Assembly (NCBI RefSeq): GCF_001921205.1
Contig: NZ_MSIE01000029.1
Coordinates: 62,001-126,000, forward strand
DNA length: 64,000 bases
From: Actinophytocola xanthii
GTDB lineage: Bacteria > Actinomycetota > Actinomycetes > Mycobacteriales > Pseudonocardiaceae
Direction: 5' to 3'
The stretch's first letter is position 1. Every line of letters starts with the position of its first letter. Made by a program: the position numbers and the translations under genes. Of this stretch, positions 47,491 through 57,283 are shown one piece after another. Under the pieces are notes generated by a model, which was not told the DNA's origin, did no database searches, and saw nothing but the letters and a program-made list of their open reading frames with translations.

Positions 47491-47686
47491 GTCGCCTCCT
47501 CTCGTGGCTTGGACCGCCGGCGAGGACCCCATGAGACGACGAACGCCCCGGCGCAGGGCACGGGGCGTGAACGAGCGCGTGAGCGCTCGAGACCTCGTTC
47601 TCCTGCGCGGGCCGCCCGGCGGTGCCGGAGCCTTCGTCCGCTCCCGGTTGCCCGGACGCGGAGACCAGCGGTCTTCGGTAGAACCG
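47491..47686 (-). ncRNA. Ribosomal L10 leader in the rplJL mRNA
   Basis: The roughly 195-nt 5' leader of rplJ begins near CCGAAGACCGCTGGTC, a motif I associate with actinobacterial L10 leaders. It contains several GC-rich stems, among them a complementary pair around the CGCCCCG/CGGGGCG block near 47545-47570. L10 leaders bind the L10-(L12)4 complex for autorepression. The call rests on position, sequence resemblance and a promoter at the right distance, not a folded model. Confidence 0.6.
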
Positions 47687-47692
47687 TGGACC

Positions 47693-47721
47693 AGAATACG
47701 TGGTGGTCCGCGGGCGGTTCA
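47693..47721 (-). promoter_or_regulatory. Predicted rplJ promoter
   Basis: On the minus strand TGAACC (47716-47721) and TATTCT (47693-47698) are 17 nt apart. A start near 47686 would give the long leader that L10 regulation needs. Confidence 0.6.
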
Positions 47722-47745
47722 CATCGCCCCCGTACCCGGTACGGC

Positions 47746-48666
47746 ATGATGGAGTCCGTGGCCGACAACGAGCACCAGGCACCGGGTGGGCACCCGGCCC
47801 CGGGACCGGCCAACGGACCACACCTCTCCCCCGCCGGGAGCAACGGGCTGGGTGACGCGCCGACCCCGCCCAGCGGGGAACTGATCATGCCGGCTCAGCC
47901 ACCGCCGGCCGTCCTGCCGCCGAACCAGGCCGCCCCGCTCGACCCGGAGCAGGTTCGCCAGTTCCAGGAGTTCCAGCAGTTCCAGCAGCTGATGCGGCAG
48001 GCCAAGGAACAGGGCTTCCCCCAGGGGCAGCCACCGCCACCCGGCTTCCTCCAGCCCTGGGGTCCCCCGCCGCCCAAACGCGGCCCGGTCCGGCGCGCGC
48101 TCAGCGCCGTCGTCGGCAAGATCGTGACCGCGGTCATCGTGGTGCTGCTGCTGGTCGCCGCCGGCTACTTCGCCATCGACTACTTCCTCGGCGGCCCGCC
48201 CGACCAGCCGAAGGCGTCCGAGATCGGCGGGGGCCAGCAGAAGACCACGCTGCTGTTCGAGGAGAGCCCGCGTGCCGCCGTCCAACGCATCTACGACGAC
48301 GTCGCGCAGGGCGACCCGGAGGCGGCGTGCGGCCGCTTCACCGACGACGCCCGCGCCGAGTTCACCTCGCACTTCGGGTCCTACGGCGGCGACTGCCGGG
48401 AGATCGTCGCGGCCCTCAACGCCGAGGTGGTGCCCGGGCAGAAGTCCGAGTACGCCAACCCCGCCAACATGACCTCGGTCAGCCGCGTCCCGGCCACCGA
48501 CACGGTGACCATCAGCTCCTGCACCCTCGGCGTGCGCGGCGGCCCGCTGCTCGGCCGGCTCACGGTCAGCCGGGACCGCGGCTCGCAGGGCGGCAACCAG
48601 TGGATCGTCACCGCGCACGAGCAGGAAAGCTGCACCGAGACACCGAGCGCGGCGCCCACGTCCTGA
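47746..48666 (+). CDS. Proline-rich single-pass membrane protein with NTF2-like extracytoplasmic domain
   Basis: 306 residues. The first about 125 are Pro, Gly and Gln rich with no signal. A membrane helix follows (IVTAVIVVLLLVAAGYFAID), then an extracytoplasmic domain (AAVQRIYDDVAQGDPEAACG, FTDDARAEFTSHFG) resembling DUF4878/NTF2-like modules, with Cys in GDCREIVAAL and ISSCTLGVRG. Start uncertain among ATG 47746, ATG 47749 and GTG 47758. It shares architecture with the Mce-associated proteins. Divergent from rplJ; the secreted protease follows on the same strand. Confidence 0.78.
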   Translation: MMESVADNEHQAPGGHPAPGPANGPHLSPAGSNGLGDAPTPPSGELIMPAQPPPAVLPPNQAAPLDPEQVRQFQEFQQFQQLMRQAKEQGFPQGQPPPPGFLQPWGPPPPKRGPVRRALSAVVGKIVTAVIVVLLLVAAGYFAIDYFLGGPPDQPKASEIGGGQQKTTLLFEESPRAAVQRIYDDVAQGDPEAACGRFTDDARAEFTSHFGSYGGDCREIVAALNAEVVPGQKSEYANPANMTSVSRVPATDTVTISSCTLGVRGGPLLGRLTVSRDRGSQGGNQWIVTAHEQESCTETPSAAPTS

Positions 48667-48739
48667 ACCGCTTCCCGGATCTCCTCGTATAACGAATCGG
48701 AACCAGTTCGCCCGATTCCCATCCCGAGGAGGTCGCGAA

Positions 48740-49654
48740 TTGCGCGCCAAACACCGACCGACCAGCCGAAAAGGCCTGATAGCAGGGGCCGGCGCGGTGG
48801 CGGCGGCCGCCCTCGTCGCCGTCCTGCTGCCGCAGGCCCAGGCCGAACGGAGCGAACCGAGAAGCACCCGCACCTCCACCGCCATGGCGACCCTGACCGA
48901 GCTGCGTCAGGACCGCATCCCCGGCACGGCCTGGGCCACCGACCCCCGCACCGGGCAGATGGTCGTCACGGCCGACACCACGGTCACCGGCGACACCTGG
49001 GACACGCTCGAGACCACCGTGCGAACCCTGGGCGAGGACGTCGCCCGGCTCCAGCGCTCCCCCGGTGAGCTGCGGCTGTTCGCCGAGGGCGGCGACGCCA
49101 TCTTCGCCGGGAGCGGGCGCTGCTCGCTCGGGTTCAATGTCACCACCGAGGACGGCACCCCCGGCTTCCTCACCGCCGGGCACTGCGGCGTGATCGCCGC
49201 CCAGTGGTCCGACCAGCAGGACGGCGACCCCATCGCCACCGTCCAGGAGGCCGTCTTCCCCGGCGAGGGCGACTTCGCACTGCTCACCTACGACGACCCC
49301 GCCACCGCCCCGGAGAGCGTCGTGGACATCGGCGACAACCGGTTCGTCCCCATCGACCGGGCCGCCGACGCGGAGATCGGCCAGCAGGTGTTCCGGATGG
49401 GCAGCACGACCGGCCTGTTCGACGGCCAGGTCACCGGCCTCGAGGCCACCGTGAACTACCCGGAGGGCACGGTGACCGGCCTCATCCAGACTACCGTCTG
49501 CGCCGAGCCCGGCGACAGCGGCGGCTCGCTGTTCACCGAGGACGGTGCCGCGGTCGGGCTGACCTCCGGTGGCTCCGGCAACTGTGACAGCGGCGGTGTG
49601 ACCTTCTTCCAACCGGTGACCACCGCTCTCGCCGCGGTGAACGCCCAGCTCTGA
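48740..49654 (+). CDS. Secreted S1-family serine protease (streptogrisin/alpha-lytic type)
   Basis: 304 residues from a TTG at 48740, 7 nt after GAGGAGG. A twin-basic N terminus and signal helix (GLIAGAGAVAAAALVAVLLP) end near AQA, followed by a propeptide of about 80 residues. The triad is His148 (TAGHCG), Asp178 (GEGDFALL) and Ser260 (EPGDSGGS). Cys128/Cys149 and Cys254/Cys282 fit the conserved disulfides of the family. Chymotrypsin-like exoprotease; the substrate preference is not clear. A bidirectional hairpin follows. Confidence 0.95.
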   Translation: MRAKHRPTSRKGLIAGAGAVAAAALVAVLLPQAQAERSEPRSTRTSTAMATLTELRQDRIPGTAWATDPRTGQMVVTADTTVTGDTWDTLETTVRTLGEDVARLQRSPGELRLFAEGGDAIFAGSGRCSLGFNVTTEDGTPGFLTAGHCGVIAAQWSDQQDGDPIATVQEAVFPGEGDFALLTYDDPATAPESVVDIGDNRFVPIDRAADAEIGQQVFRMGSTTGLFDGQVTGLEATVNYPEGTVTGLIQTTVCAEPGDSGGSLFTEDGAAVGLTSGGSGNCDSGGVTFFQPVTTALAAVNAQL

Positions 49655-49667
49655 ACCAACCCACCGA

Positions 49668-49703
49668 ACGAGAACGGCGCCCCCGAGGGGGCGCCGTTCT
49701 CGT
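49668..49703. terminator. Bidirectional hairpin between the S1 protease and rplA
   Basis: A perfect stem of at least 16 bp (49668-49683 with 49688-49703) and a 4-nt loop lies between convergent genes. Confidence 0.9.
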
Positions 49704-49716
49704 GTGAAGGTCTTGC

Positions 49717-50436
49717 TCAGGCGACCGGCTCGTCGGTCAGCAGGTTCCTGGTCCGCGCCGGGTCCACCGGGATGCCCGGGCCCATGGTCGTGGAGAAGGT
49801 GACCTTCTTCAGGTACCGGCCCTTCGCTGCCGACGGCTTGGCCCGCAGCACCTCGTCCAGCGCGGCGGCGTAGTTCTCGACCAGCTTCTCCTCGCCGAAG
49901 GAGGCCTTGCCGATCACCAGGTGCAGGTTGGCCTGCTTGTCGACGCGGAAGTTGATCTTTCCGCCCTTGATGTCTGCCACGGCCTTGGTGACGTCCGGGG
50001 TCACCGTGCCGGTCTTCGGGTTCGGCATCAGACCGCGGGGGCCGAGGATGCGAGCGATCCGACCGACCTTCGCCATCTGGTCCGGGGTCGCGATCGCGGC
50101 GTCGAAGTCGAGCCAGCCACCCTGAATGCGCTCGATCAGGTCCTCGGCGCCCACCTCGTCCGCACCCGCGGCGACGGCCTCGTTGGCCTTGTCACCGGTC
50201 GCGAACACGATCACGCGGGCGGTCTTGCCGGTGCCGTGCGGCAGGTTCACCGTGCCGCGCACCATCTGGTCCGCCTTGCGGGGGTCGACCCCGAGCCGCA
50301 TCGCGACCTCGACGGTCGCGTCCAGCTTCACCTTGGAGGTCTCCTTGGCGAGCTTCGCGGCCTCGAGCGGCGAGTACAGCCGCTCCCGGTCGATCAGCTC
50401 GGAGGCCTGACGATAGGCCTTGCTGCGCTTTGCCAT
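49717..50436 (-). CDS. rplA: 50S ribosomal protein L1 (uL1)
   Basis: 239 residues; mobile L1 stalk and, in other bacteria, translational repressor of rplK-rplA. It contains [20 protein letters not shown]-type signature ([20 protein letters not shown]). It follows rplK by 67 nt. Confidence 0.99.
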   Translation of the reverse strand: MAKRSKAYRQASELIDRERLYSPLEAAKLAKETSKVKLDATVEVAMRLGVDPRKADQMVRGTVNLPHGTGKTARVIVFATGDKANEAVAAGADEVGAEDLIERIQGGWLDFDAAIATPDQMAKVGRIARILGPRGLMPNPKTGTVTPDVTKAVADIKGGKINFRVDKQANLHLVIGKASFGEEKLVENYAAALDEVLRAKPSAAKGRYLKKVTFSTTMGPGIPVDPARTRNLLTDEPVA

Positions 50437-50503
50437 AACACTTCCTTACGAAAGCCAGTGGTAACGAGCCGCGCCCAGCTCTCCCACACGAATTGTTCTG
50501 GAG

Positions 50504-50935
50504 TTACTCGACCGTGATGCCCATGCTGCGGGCAGTGCCGGCGATGATCTTCGCCGCCTGGTCGATGTCGTTGGCGTTGAGGTCGGACTTCTTGGTCTCC
50601 GCGATCTCGCGAACCTGGTCCCAGGTCACCTTGGCGACCTTGTTGCGGTGCGGCTCGCCGCTGCCCTTGTCCACGCCCGCGGCCTTGAGCAGCAGCTTCG
50701 CCGCCGGAGGGGTCTTGAGCTTGAAGTCGAACGAGCGGTCCTCGTACACGGAGATCTCGACCGGCACGACAGTGCCCCGCTGCGACTCGGTCGCGGCGTT
50801 GTACTGCTTGCAGAAGTCCATGATGTTGACGCCGTGCTGACCGAGCGCCGGGCCCACGGGGGGCGCCGGGTTGGCCTGGCCTGCCGTGATCTGCAGCTTG
50901 ATGATCGCGGACAGCTTCTTCTTCTTGGGTGGCAT
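50504..50935 (-). CDS. rplK: 50S ribosomal protein L11 (uL11)
   Basis: 143 residues; GTPase-associated centre, binding site of thiopeptides. [20 protein letters not shown] and the Pro-rich hinge [20 protein letters not shown] are typical. Confidence 0.99.
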   Translation of the reverse strand: MPPKKKKLSAIIKLQITAGQANPAPPVGPALGQHGVNIMDFCKQYNAATESQRGTVVPVEISVYEDRSFDFKLKTPPAAKLLLKAAGVDKGSGEPHRNKVAKVTWDQVREIAETKKSDLNANDIDQAAKIIAGTARSMGITVE

Positions 50936-50969
50936 GACTTTCCCTGCTTGTTTCGTGTCTCGGCAACCG

Positions 50970-52333
<1,364 letters not shown>

Positions 52334-52375
52334 GCCAGTTCCTCCGCTCGATGGATCCGCACCTTGCGTCTGACG

Positions 52376-52448
<73 letters not shown>

Positions 52449-52633
52449 ACGCGGTGTCGATCGCTCGACGCCACACTATTCGGACGCATTCGACCTACCC
52501 CACAGTGCAACGTGGGGTGCGGTCGGCAACTTCCAAGTCCCAGAGTCTACGACAAGGCCGGGAGCACTCTGCAACCGCGCCCGTCAGAGGGCCTCCGATG
52601 TCCGGGACTTGGCCGGTCTGGGACGATTCCAGC

Positions 52634-53851
52634 ATGGCCGAACACAGCTCCGTCAGCAGGATCTCCGCCAGGATCGGCGGCATCGCCGAGTCCGCGACGC
52701 TCGCCGTGGACGCCAAGGCCAAGGCCCTCAAGGCCGCGGGGCGCCCGGTGATCGGCTTCGGCGCCGGCGAGCCGGACTTCCCGACCCCGCCGGCCATCGT
52801 CGAGGCGGCGGTGGAGGCCGCCAGGGACCCGCGCAACCACCGCTACACCCCGGCGGGAGGCCTGCCCGAGCTCCGCGAGGCGATCGCGGCCAAGACCGCC
52901 CGCGACAGCGGCTACCAGGTGGCGGCCAACCAGGTGCTGGTCACCAACGGCGGCAAGCAGGCCGTCTACCAGGCCTTCGCCACCCTGCTCGACCCGGGCG
53001 ACGAGGTGCTGCTGCCCGCCCCGTACTGGACGACCTACCCCGAGTCGATCGCCCTGGCCGGAGGTGTGCCGGTGCCGGTGGTGACCGACGAGTCCACCGG
53101 GTACCTGGCCAGCGTCGAGCAGCTGGAGGCGGCACGCACCGAGCGGACGAAGGTCCTGCTCTACTGCAGCCCGTCCAACCCGACCGGGGCCGTCTACCCG
53201 CGGGAGCAGGTCGAGGCGATCGGCCGCTGGGCCGTGGAGCACGGCATCTGGGTGGTCGCCGACGAGATCTACGAGCACCTCACCTACGACGGGGCCCGGG
53301 CCGACTCGATGCCGGTCGTGGTGCCCGAGCTCGCCGACACCTGCGTCGTGGTGAACGGCGTCGCCAAGACCTACGCGATGACCGGCTGGCGGGTCGGCTG
53401 GATGGTCAGCCCGGCCGACGTGACCAAGGCCGCGGCGAACCTGCAGTCGCACCTGTCCTCGAACGTGGCGAACGTGTCCCAGCGGGCCGCCCTGGCCGCG
53501 GTCGCCGGGCCGCTGGACGCCGTCCACGAGATGCGCGAGGCCTTCGACCGGCGGCGGCGCACGATCGTCAAGCTGCTCTCGGAGATCCCCGGGGTCGAGG
53601 TGCCCACCCCGCAGGGCGCCTTCTACGCCTACCCGTCGGTCAAGGCCCTGCTCGGCAGGGAGATCCGCGGTGTCCGGGCGGAGACCAGCGTCGACCTGGC
53701 CGCCTTGGTGCTCGAGCATGCCGAGGTGGCCGTGGTGCCCGGGGAGGCCTTCGGCACCCCCGGCTACTTCCGCCTCTCCTACGCCCTCGGCGACGACGAC
53801 CTCGCCACCGGCGTGACCCGCATGGGCGACCTGCTGCGCGAGGCGCGGTAG
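52634..53851 (+). CDS. Pyridoxal-phosphate aminotransferase, aspartate aminotransferase type (class I)
   Basis: 405 residues from the ATG at 52634 ([17 protein letters not shown]). Fold-type I motifs: [49 protein letters not shown] and the PLP lysine in [16 protein letters not shown]. It most resembles actinobacterial AspC/AAT-Ib enzymes that transfer the amino group between aspartate and 2-oxoglutarate; the exact substrate cannot be fixed by eye. Convergent with the amidohydrolase gene. Confidence 0.92.
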   Translation: MAEHSSVSRISARIGGIAESATLAVDAKAKALKAAGRPVIGFGAGEPDFPTPPAIVEAAVEAARDPRNHRYTPAGGLPELREAIAAKTARDSGYQVAANQVLVTNGGKQAVYQAFATLLDPGDEVLLPAPYWTTYPESIALAGGVPVPVVTDESTGYLASVEQLEAARTERTKVLLYCSPSNPTGAVYPREQVEAIGRWAVEHGIWVVADEIYEHLTYDGARADSMPVVVPELADTCVVVNGVAKTYAMTGWRVGWMVSPADVTKAAANLQSHLSSNVANVSQRAALAAVAGPLDAVHEMREAFDRRRRTIVKLLSEIPGVEVPTPQGAFYAYPSVKALLGREIRGVRAETSVDLAALVLEHAEVAVVPGEAFGTPGYFRLSYALGDDDLATGVTRMGDLLREAR

Positions 53852-53858
53852 AGCCGCG

Positions 53859-53895
53859 CCGTCCGGGGCCGGTCAGCCGGTCGCGCCCCGGACGG
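53859..53895. terminator. Hairpin between aminotransferase and amidohydrolase genes
   Basis: A perfect 11-bp stem (53859-53869 with 53885-53895) and a 15-nt loop. The loop contains the stop codon of the amidohydrolase gene (53873-53875), so the structure covers the end of that reading frame. Confidence 0.65.
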
Positions 53896-54868
53896 TCGCC
53901 GGGTTCATGCCGTGCAGGCGGAGCAGGTTCCCGCCGAGGATCTTGCGCTTGGCCTCGTCGGTCAGCTGCGGGTAGCCGTAGCCCTCGCACAGGTCCTGCG
54001 GGATCTGGAAGTCCATGAACGCCCGCAGCGCCCACCGCGGGTGGAAGATCGGCGCCTCGCTGCCGTACACGATCTTGTCCTCGCCGCACCAGAAGAGCAG
54101 CTTGCCCAGGATCTCGGCGAACATCCGGGGTGCGCGCACCAGGAAGTTGATCGTGGCCGCGAGCGAGGCGTAGAGGTTCGGGTAGCGGATGAGCTGCCAG
54201 CACGTCTCGTCCAGGAACGGCAGCCCGACGTGGAAGATCACGAAGTTGATGTCGGGGAAGTTGGCCGCCGCGCCGTCCATGTCCCAGGTCTGGGTGTGCT
54301 CGATCGGCTGGGGTCCGAGCGGCACGCCCTTGTGCACGCCGATCAGGTTCACGCCGAGCTCCTGGGCGCGCTCGAAGACCGGGTAGGCGACCTGCGGGTC
54401 GTCCATCCGCCACGGGAAGGGCCGGCCGTAGTCGTAGCGGACGTTGTAGAACTTGAACGCCCGCGCCCCGAACTCCTCGACCTGCCGGGTCATCAGGTCC
54501 AGCGCCCTTTTGCCCTCCAGCGGGTTCACCGTGCCCCAGAAGACCGTCCGGTCGGGGTCGCTGCGGGCCAGGTCCGCGCACTCCTCCCAGGGTGAGAGCC
54601 CGTCGGCGAACAGGTCGGTCAGCGGCAGCGGCATCGCGACCAGCATGTCGGTCTCCGACTCGTCGAAGACCATCCGGTGGACCTCCTCGGGGGACCAGTC
54701 GCGGAGGAACCGGTCGGCCGGCAGGTGCTCCTCACCCTCCGGGGTGAGCGTCGTGTGGAAGGCGTAGAGGTGGTTGGCGAACAGCTGCCCGGGCGGCCCG
54801 AAGGCGTTGTCCGGAGCGAGGTTGAACGGGTGCGCGACACCGTCGAACACGAAGACGTCATCGATCAC
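53873..54868 (-). CDS. Amidohydrolase family 2 (TIM-barrel metal-dependent hydrolase)
   Basis: 331 residues. Motifs of the amidohydrolase_2/ACMSD group: GVAHPFNLAP at the N terminus, the HxG-type histidine in NLIGVHKGVPLG, FVIFHVGLPF, and KIVYGSEAPIFHP where the usual GSD has Glu. Members are decarboxylases or hydrolases of aromatic or carboxylate substrates; this substrate is unknown. It overlaps the MIP18-type gene by 4 nt, so the two are co-translated. Confidence 0.85.
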   Translation of the reverse strand: MIDDVFVFDGVAHPFNLAPDNAFGPPGQLFANHLYAFHTTLTPEGEEHLPADRFLRDWSPEEVHRMVFDESETDMLVAMPLPLTDLFADGLSPWEECADLARSDPDRTVFWGTVNPLEGKRALDLMTRQVEEFGARAFKFYNVRYDYGRPFPWRMDDPQVAYPVFERAQELGVNLIGVHKGVPLGPQPIEHTQTWDMDGAAANFPDINFVIFHVGLPFLDETCWQLIRYPNLYASLAATINFLVRAPRMFAEILGKLLFWCGEDKIVYGSEAPIFHPRWALRAFMDFQIPQDLCEGYGYPQLTDEAKRKILGGNLLRLHGMNPATVRGATG

Positions 54869-55242
54869 GGCAGGCCTCCCCGACGGTGGGTGGTGACGTA
54901 CTGGTCGCGATCGCCCACCGCGACCGGGTCCGGCAGGAACCGGAGCCGGGCGCGCGCGGAGTCCGAGAGCCGGTCGGTCGTCCAGGGGGTGTGCCAGACG
55001 ACCTCGACCTCCGCGCTGTCGACCTCGGGTAGTGCCTCCATCCGGTCCCGGACCTCACCGAGCACGGCGGCGGCGAACGGGCACCAGCCGGAGGTCAGCA
55101 GCAGCTCGACCCGGGCGTGCCGCCCCTCGACCGAGACGGAGTGCACCAGGCCCATGTCGACGACAGAGATGCCCTTGTCCCGGCAACAGGGATCGAACAC
55201 CGCCGCCAGCTGGCGCAGGTACCGCTGGGGAATCGCGTCCAT
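54865..55242 (-). CDS. MIP18/PaaD-type Fe-S assembly family protein
   Basis: 125 residues. The DUF59/MIP18 pattern is present: DKGISVVDMGLVHSVSV, then VELLLTSGWCPFAAAV with the conserved Cys, and VVWHTPWTTDRLSDSARARL, matching the family W-P-W-S-DRM(I)S-type ending. Relatives help load Fe-S or metal centres onto client enzymes. Its overlap with the amidohydrolase gene suggests a client relation, which is inference. Confidence 0.83.
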   Translation of the reverse strand: MDAIPQRYLRQLAAVFDPCCRDKGISVVDMGLVHSVSVEGRHARVELLLTSGWCPFAAAVLGEVRDRMEALPEVDSAEVEVVWHTPWTTDRLSDSARARLRFLPDPVAVGDRDQYVTTHRRGGLP

Positions 55243-55277
55243 CCCCCGAACCTAGCGGGAATGTGCCCTAGATCACA

Positions 55278-55706
55278 TCAGGCAGGCAGGCGAACGATCG
55301 CGACGGCCTTGCCGAGCACGGCCTTGCCCTCGAAGGTGGCGGTGACGTCGACCCGTGCGGTGCCGTCCTCGCGGACCTCGCGGATCTTGCCACTCAGCTC
55401 GACCAGAGCGCCGGTCTCGTCGTTGGGCACGACGACCGGGCGGATGAAGCGCGCACCGTACTCGAGCAGCGCGCCGGGGTCACCGAGCCAGTCGGTGACC
55501 AGCCGGCCGGCGATGGCCATGGTCAGCATGCCGTGGGCGATCACGCCGGGAAGACCCACCTCGTCGGCGGTCTTCTCGTTCCAGTGGATCGGGTTGAAGT
55601 CGAGCGCGGCCCCGGCGTAGCGGACCAGGTCGGCGCGGGTGACGCGGACCGACATGGGGGGCAGGGCGCTGCCGGCGGCGACCTCGGCCGGGCCGGTGCC
55701 GCTCAC
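55278..55706 (-). CDS. hadB: (3R)-hydroxyacyl-ACP dehydratase subunit HadB
   Basis: 142 residues with the hot-dog hydratase-2 motif: AALDFNPIHWNEKTADEVGL then GVIAHGMLTMAIAGRL, including catalytic Asp and His. In mycobacteria HadAB dehydrates FAS-II intermediates. The GTG start overlaps the hadA stop by 4 nt (GTGA). Confidence 0.92.
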   Translation of the reverse strand: MSGTGPAEVAAGSALPPMSVRVTRADLVRYAGAALDFNPIHWNEKTADEVGLPGVIAHGMLTMAIAGRLVTDWLGDPGALLEYGARFIRPVVVPNDETGALVELSGKIREVREDGTARVDVTATFEGKAVLGKAVAIVRLPA

Positions 55707-56152
55707 TGCTCACCCCGCACGACGAGCTGGGCCCTGGCGACGACGACGCGCTCGTCGTCATCGGTGTCCACGTCCACGCGCAGGTTCAGGAAGTCGTTCC
55801 CGGCGCGGTTCATCACGCTCTCGATGTGGGTGACGAGGGTCAGCCGGTCGCCGGCCCGCACGGGGCGCTGGTAGGCGAAGGACATGTCACCGTGCACCAT
55901 GCGGCCGTAGTCGAGCCCGAGTGCCTCGTCCTCGACCAGAGCCGCGATCGAGAACTTCCCGAAGAGAAGAACGGGGAACGTCGGTGGGGCGATCACGTCC
56001 GGATACCCGGCTGCGGCGGCGGCCTCAGGGTCGCGGTAGACCGGGTTGGCGTCGCCAATGGCCTCCGCGAACTCCCTGATCTTGGCCCGGCCGACCTCGT
56101 ACACCTCGGAACGCGGGTAGGCGTGCCCGGCGTACGCGGGGTCCAGCGGCAC
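55703..56152 (-). CDS. hadA: (3R)-hydroxyacyl-ACP dehydratase subunit HadA
   Basis: 149 residues; a MaoC-like hot-dog subunit. The hydratase motif is altered (FAEAIGDANPVYRDPEAAAA, Tyr where the catalytic His sits in HadB), as in mycobacterial HadA, which pairs with the catalytic HadB. Its GTG directly follows the rpmG stop. Confidence 0.92.
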   Translation of the reverse strand: MPLDPAYAGHAYPRSEVYEVGRAKIREFAEAIGDANPVYRDPEAAAAAGYPDVIAPPTFPVLLFGKFSIAALVEDEALGLDYGRMVHGDMSFAYQRPVRAGDRLTLVTHIESVMNRAGNDFLNLRVDVDTDDDERVVVARAQLVVRGEQ

Positions 56153-56317
56153 CTAGCGGGTTTCCTTGTGCAGGCGGTGCGTGCCACAGTTCGGGCAGAA
56201 CTTCTTCATCTCCAAGCGGTCCGGGTCGTTGCGCCGGTTCTTCTTGGTGATGTAGTTGCGGTGCTTGCACTGCTCACACGCCAGGGTGATCTTCGGTCGC
56301 ACGTCGCTGCCGGCCAC
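56153..56317 (-). CDS. rpmG: 50S ribosomal protein L33 (bL33), zinc-binding form
   Basis: 54 residues starting with GTG ([20 protein letters not shown]). Two CxxC pairs, Cys14/Cys17 and Cys41/Cys44, bind zinc. Ends HRLHKETR. Located between tRNA-Met and hadA as in mycobacteria. Too short to stand out among longer open frames. Confidence 0.96.
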   Translation of the reverse strand: MAGSDVRPKITLACEQCKHRNYITKKNRRNDPDRLEMKKFCPNCGTHRLHKETR

Positions 56318-56345
56318 GGCCTTGCCTCTCTCTCCTGCTTACGCG

Positions 56346-56418
56346 TAGCGGTGGCCGGACTTGAACCGGCGACACAGCGATTATGAGCCGCTTGCTCTAC
56401 CGACTGAGCTACACCGCC
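56346..56418 (-). tRNA. tRNA-Met (elongator, anticodon CAT)
   Basis: A 73-nt cloverleaf with acceptor GGCGGTG/CACCGCT (one G-U pair), D arm GCTCAGTCGGTAGAGC, anticodon CAT within CTCATAA, and T arm CCGGTTCAAGTCCGG; discriminator A. It lies 29 nt upstream of rpmG. Confidence 0.96.
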
Positions 56419-56472
56419 CTACCCTGACCCTCGCGCACCGGTGCCAGGGGGCCTGCCCCCAGTATAATTGCG

Positions 56473-56545
56473 AGCCCCAATACGGAATCGAACCGTAGAC
56501 CTTCTCCTTACCATGGAGACGCTCTGCCGACTGAGCTATTGGGGC
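56473..56545 (-). tRNA. tRNA-Thr (anticodon GGT)
   Basis: A 73-nt cloverleaf with acceptor GCCCCAA/TTGGGGC, D arm GCTCAGTCGGCAGAGC, anticodon stem TCTCC/GGAGA around ATGGTAA with GGT, and T arm ACGGTTCGATTCCGT; discriminator T. First gene of the tRNA-rpmG-had run. Confidence 0.96.
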
Positions 56546-56659
56546 GTGCTCGGCCTTCTCGCTTGAGCCGTGATGACTGTACACGCCCCCGATCGAGCCC
56601 GCGAAACCGGGCTCCTCGCCACCGAGGCACCCTGTCGCGGCGCCTGCTCGACGACACTG

Positions 56660-57232
56660 CTAGTCCATTGGCAGGAGGCCGATCAGCAGGTCGACCAGCT
56701 GCTCGCCGGTCGCCTGCCACTTGTGTTCCAGCAGGTGCCCGCTGATCTCCAGATGGGTGACGCCGTGCGCACTGCTCAGCAGCAGCCCGCCGTACTGCCG
56801 GGCCGCCCCCTGCCCGACGACCGCGGCGACGATCTCCAGGAACAGGTCCTGCGTGCGTTCCGCGGCCCGCACCACGACCGTCGGGTCCGCGGCCGGCGCC
56901 GCGAACATCAGCCGGTACAGGTGGGGCCGGGTGCGGCCGATCTCGACCATCGCCAGCAGCGCCTGCCGCAACGCCTGCTCGGGCCGGGCGGCCGGCTCGG
57001 CGACCAGCGCCTCCAGCGCGTCCCCGACCTCGCTCCACGCCTCGGTGGCGACCGCGGCCAACAGGCTCTCCTTGTCGGCGAAGTGCCGGTACGGCGCTGA
57101 GCGCGACACCCCCGCCCGCGCGCCGACCTCGCGCAGGGTCACAGCGTCCGGGCCGCCCGCGTCGAGCAGCGCGCCGGCGGCGTCGACGAGCGCACGTCGG
57201 GTCGCGGCCGCGGTCTCCACTCTGGTCACCAT
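56660..57232 (-). CDS. TetR-family transcriptional regulator
   Basis: 190 residues. N-terminal helix-turn-helix VTLREVGARAGVSRSAPYRH followed by FADKESLLAAVATEAW; the C-terminal ligand domain resembles TetR_C family members (PHLYRLMFAAPAAD). Divergent from the SDR gene with only 51 bp between the starts. A 15-bp palindrome there is the likely operator, so it probably represses both genes; the ligand is unknown. Confidence 0.93.
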   Translation of the reverse strand: MVTRVETAAATRRALVDAAGALLDAGGPDAVTLREVGARAGVSRSAPYRHFADKESLLAAVATEAWSEVGDALEALVAEPAARPEQALRQALLAMVEIGRTRPHLYRLMFAAPAADPTVVVRAAERTQDLFLEIVAAVVGQGAARQYGGLLLSSAHGVTHLEISGHLLEHKWQATGEQLVDLLIGLLPMD

Positions 57233-57246
57233 GCGGACAGCATAGA

Positions 57247-57261
57247 GTTGACAGTGTCAAC
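57247..57261. promoter_or_regulatory. Palindromic operator between tetR and the SDR gene
   Basis: GTTGACAGTGTCAAC is a perfect 7-bp inverted repeat around a single G. It covers the predicted -35 of the SDR promoter. Related half sites GTTGA and TCAAC recur at 57278-57282 and 57293-57297. TetR proteins typically bind such palindromes. Confidence 0.75.
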
Positions 57262-57277
57262 CGGATCGGCCTACCTT
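57248..57277 (+). promoter_or_regulatory. Predicted promoter of the SDR gene, leaderless
   Basis: TTGACA (57248-57253) and TACCTT (57272-57277) are 18 nt apart. Transcription would begin at about 57284, the A of the SDR ATG, so the mRNA may be leaderless; no Shine-Dalgarno sequence precedes this ATG. Confidence 0.6.
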
Positions 57278-57283
57278 GTTGAG

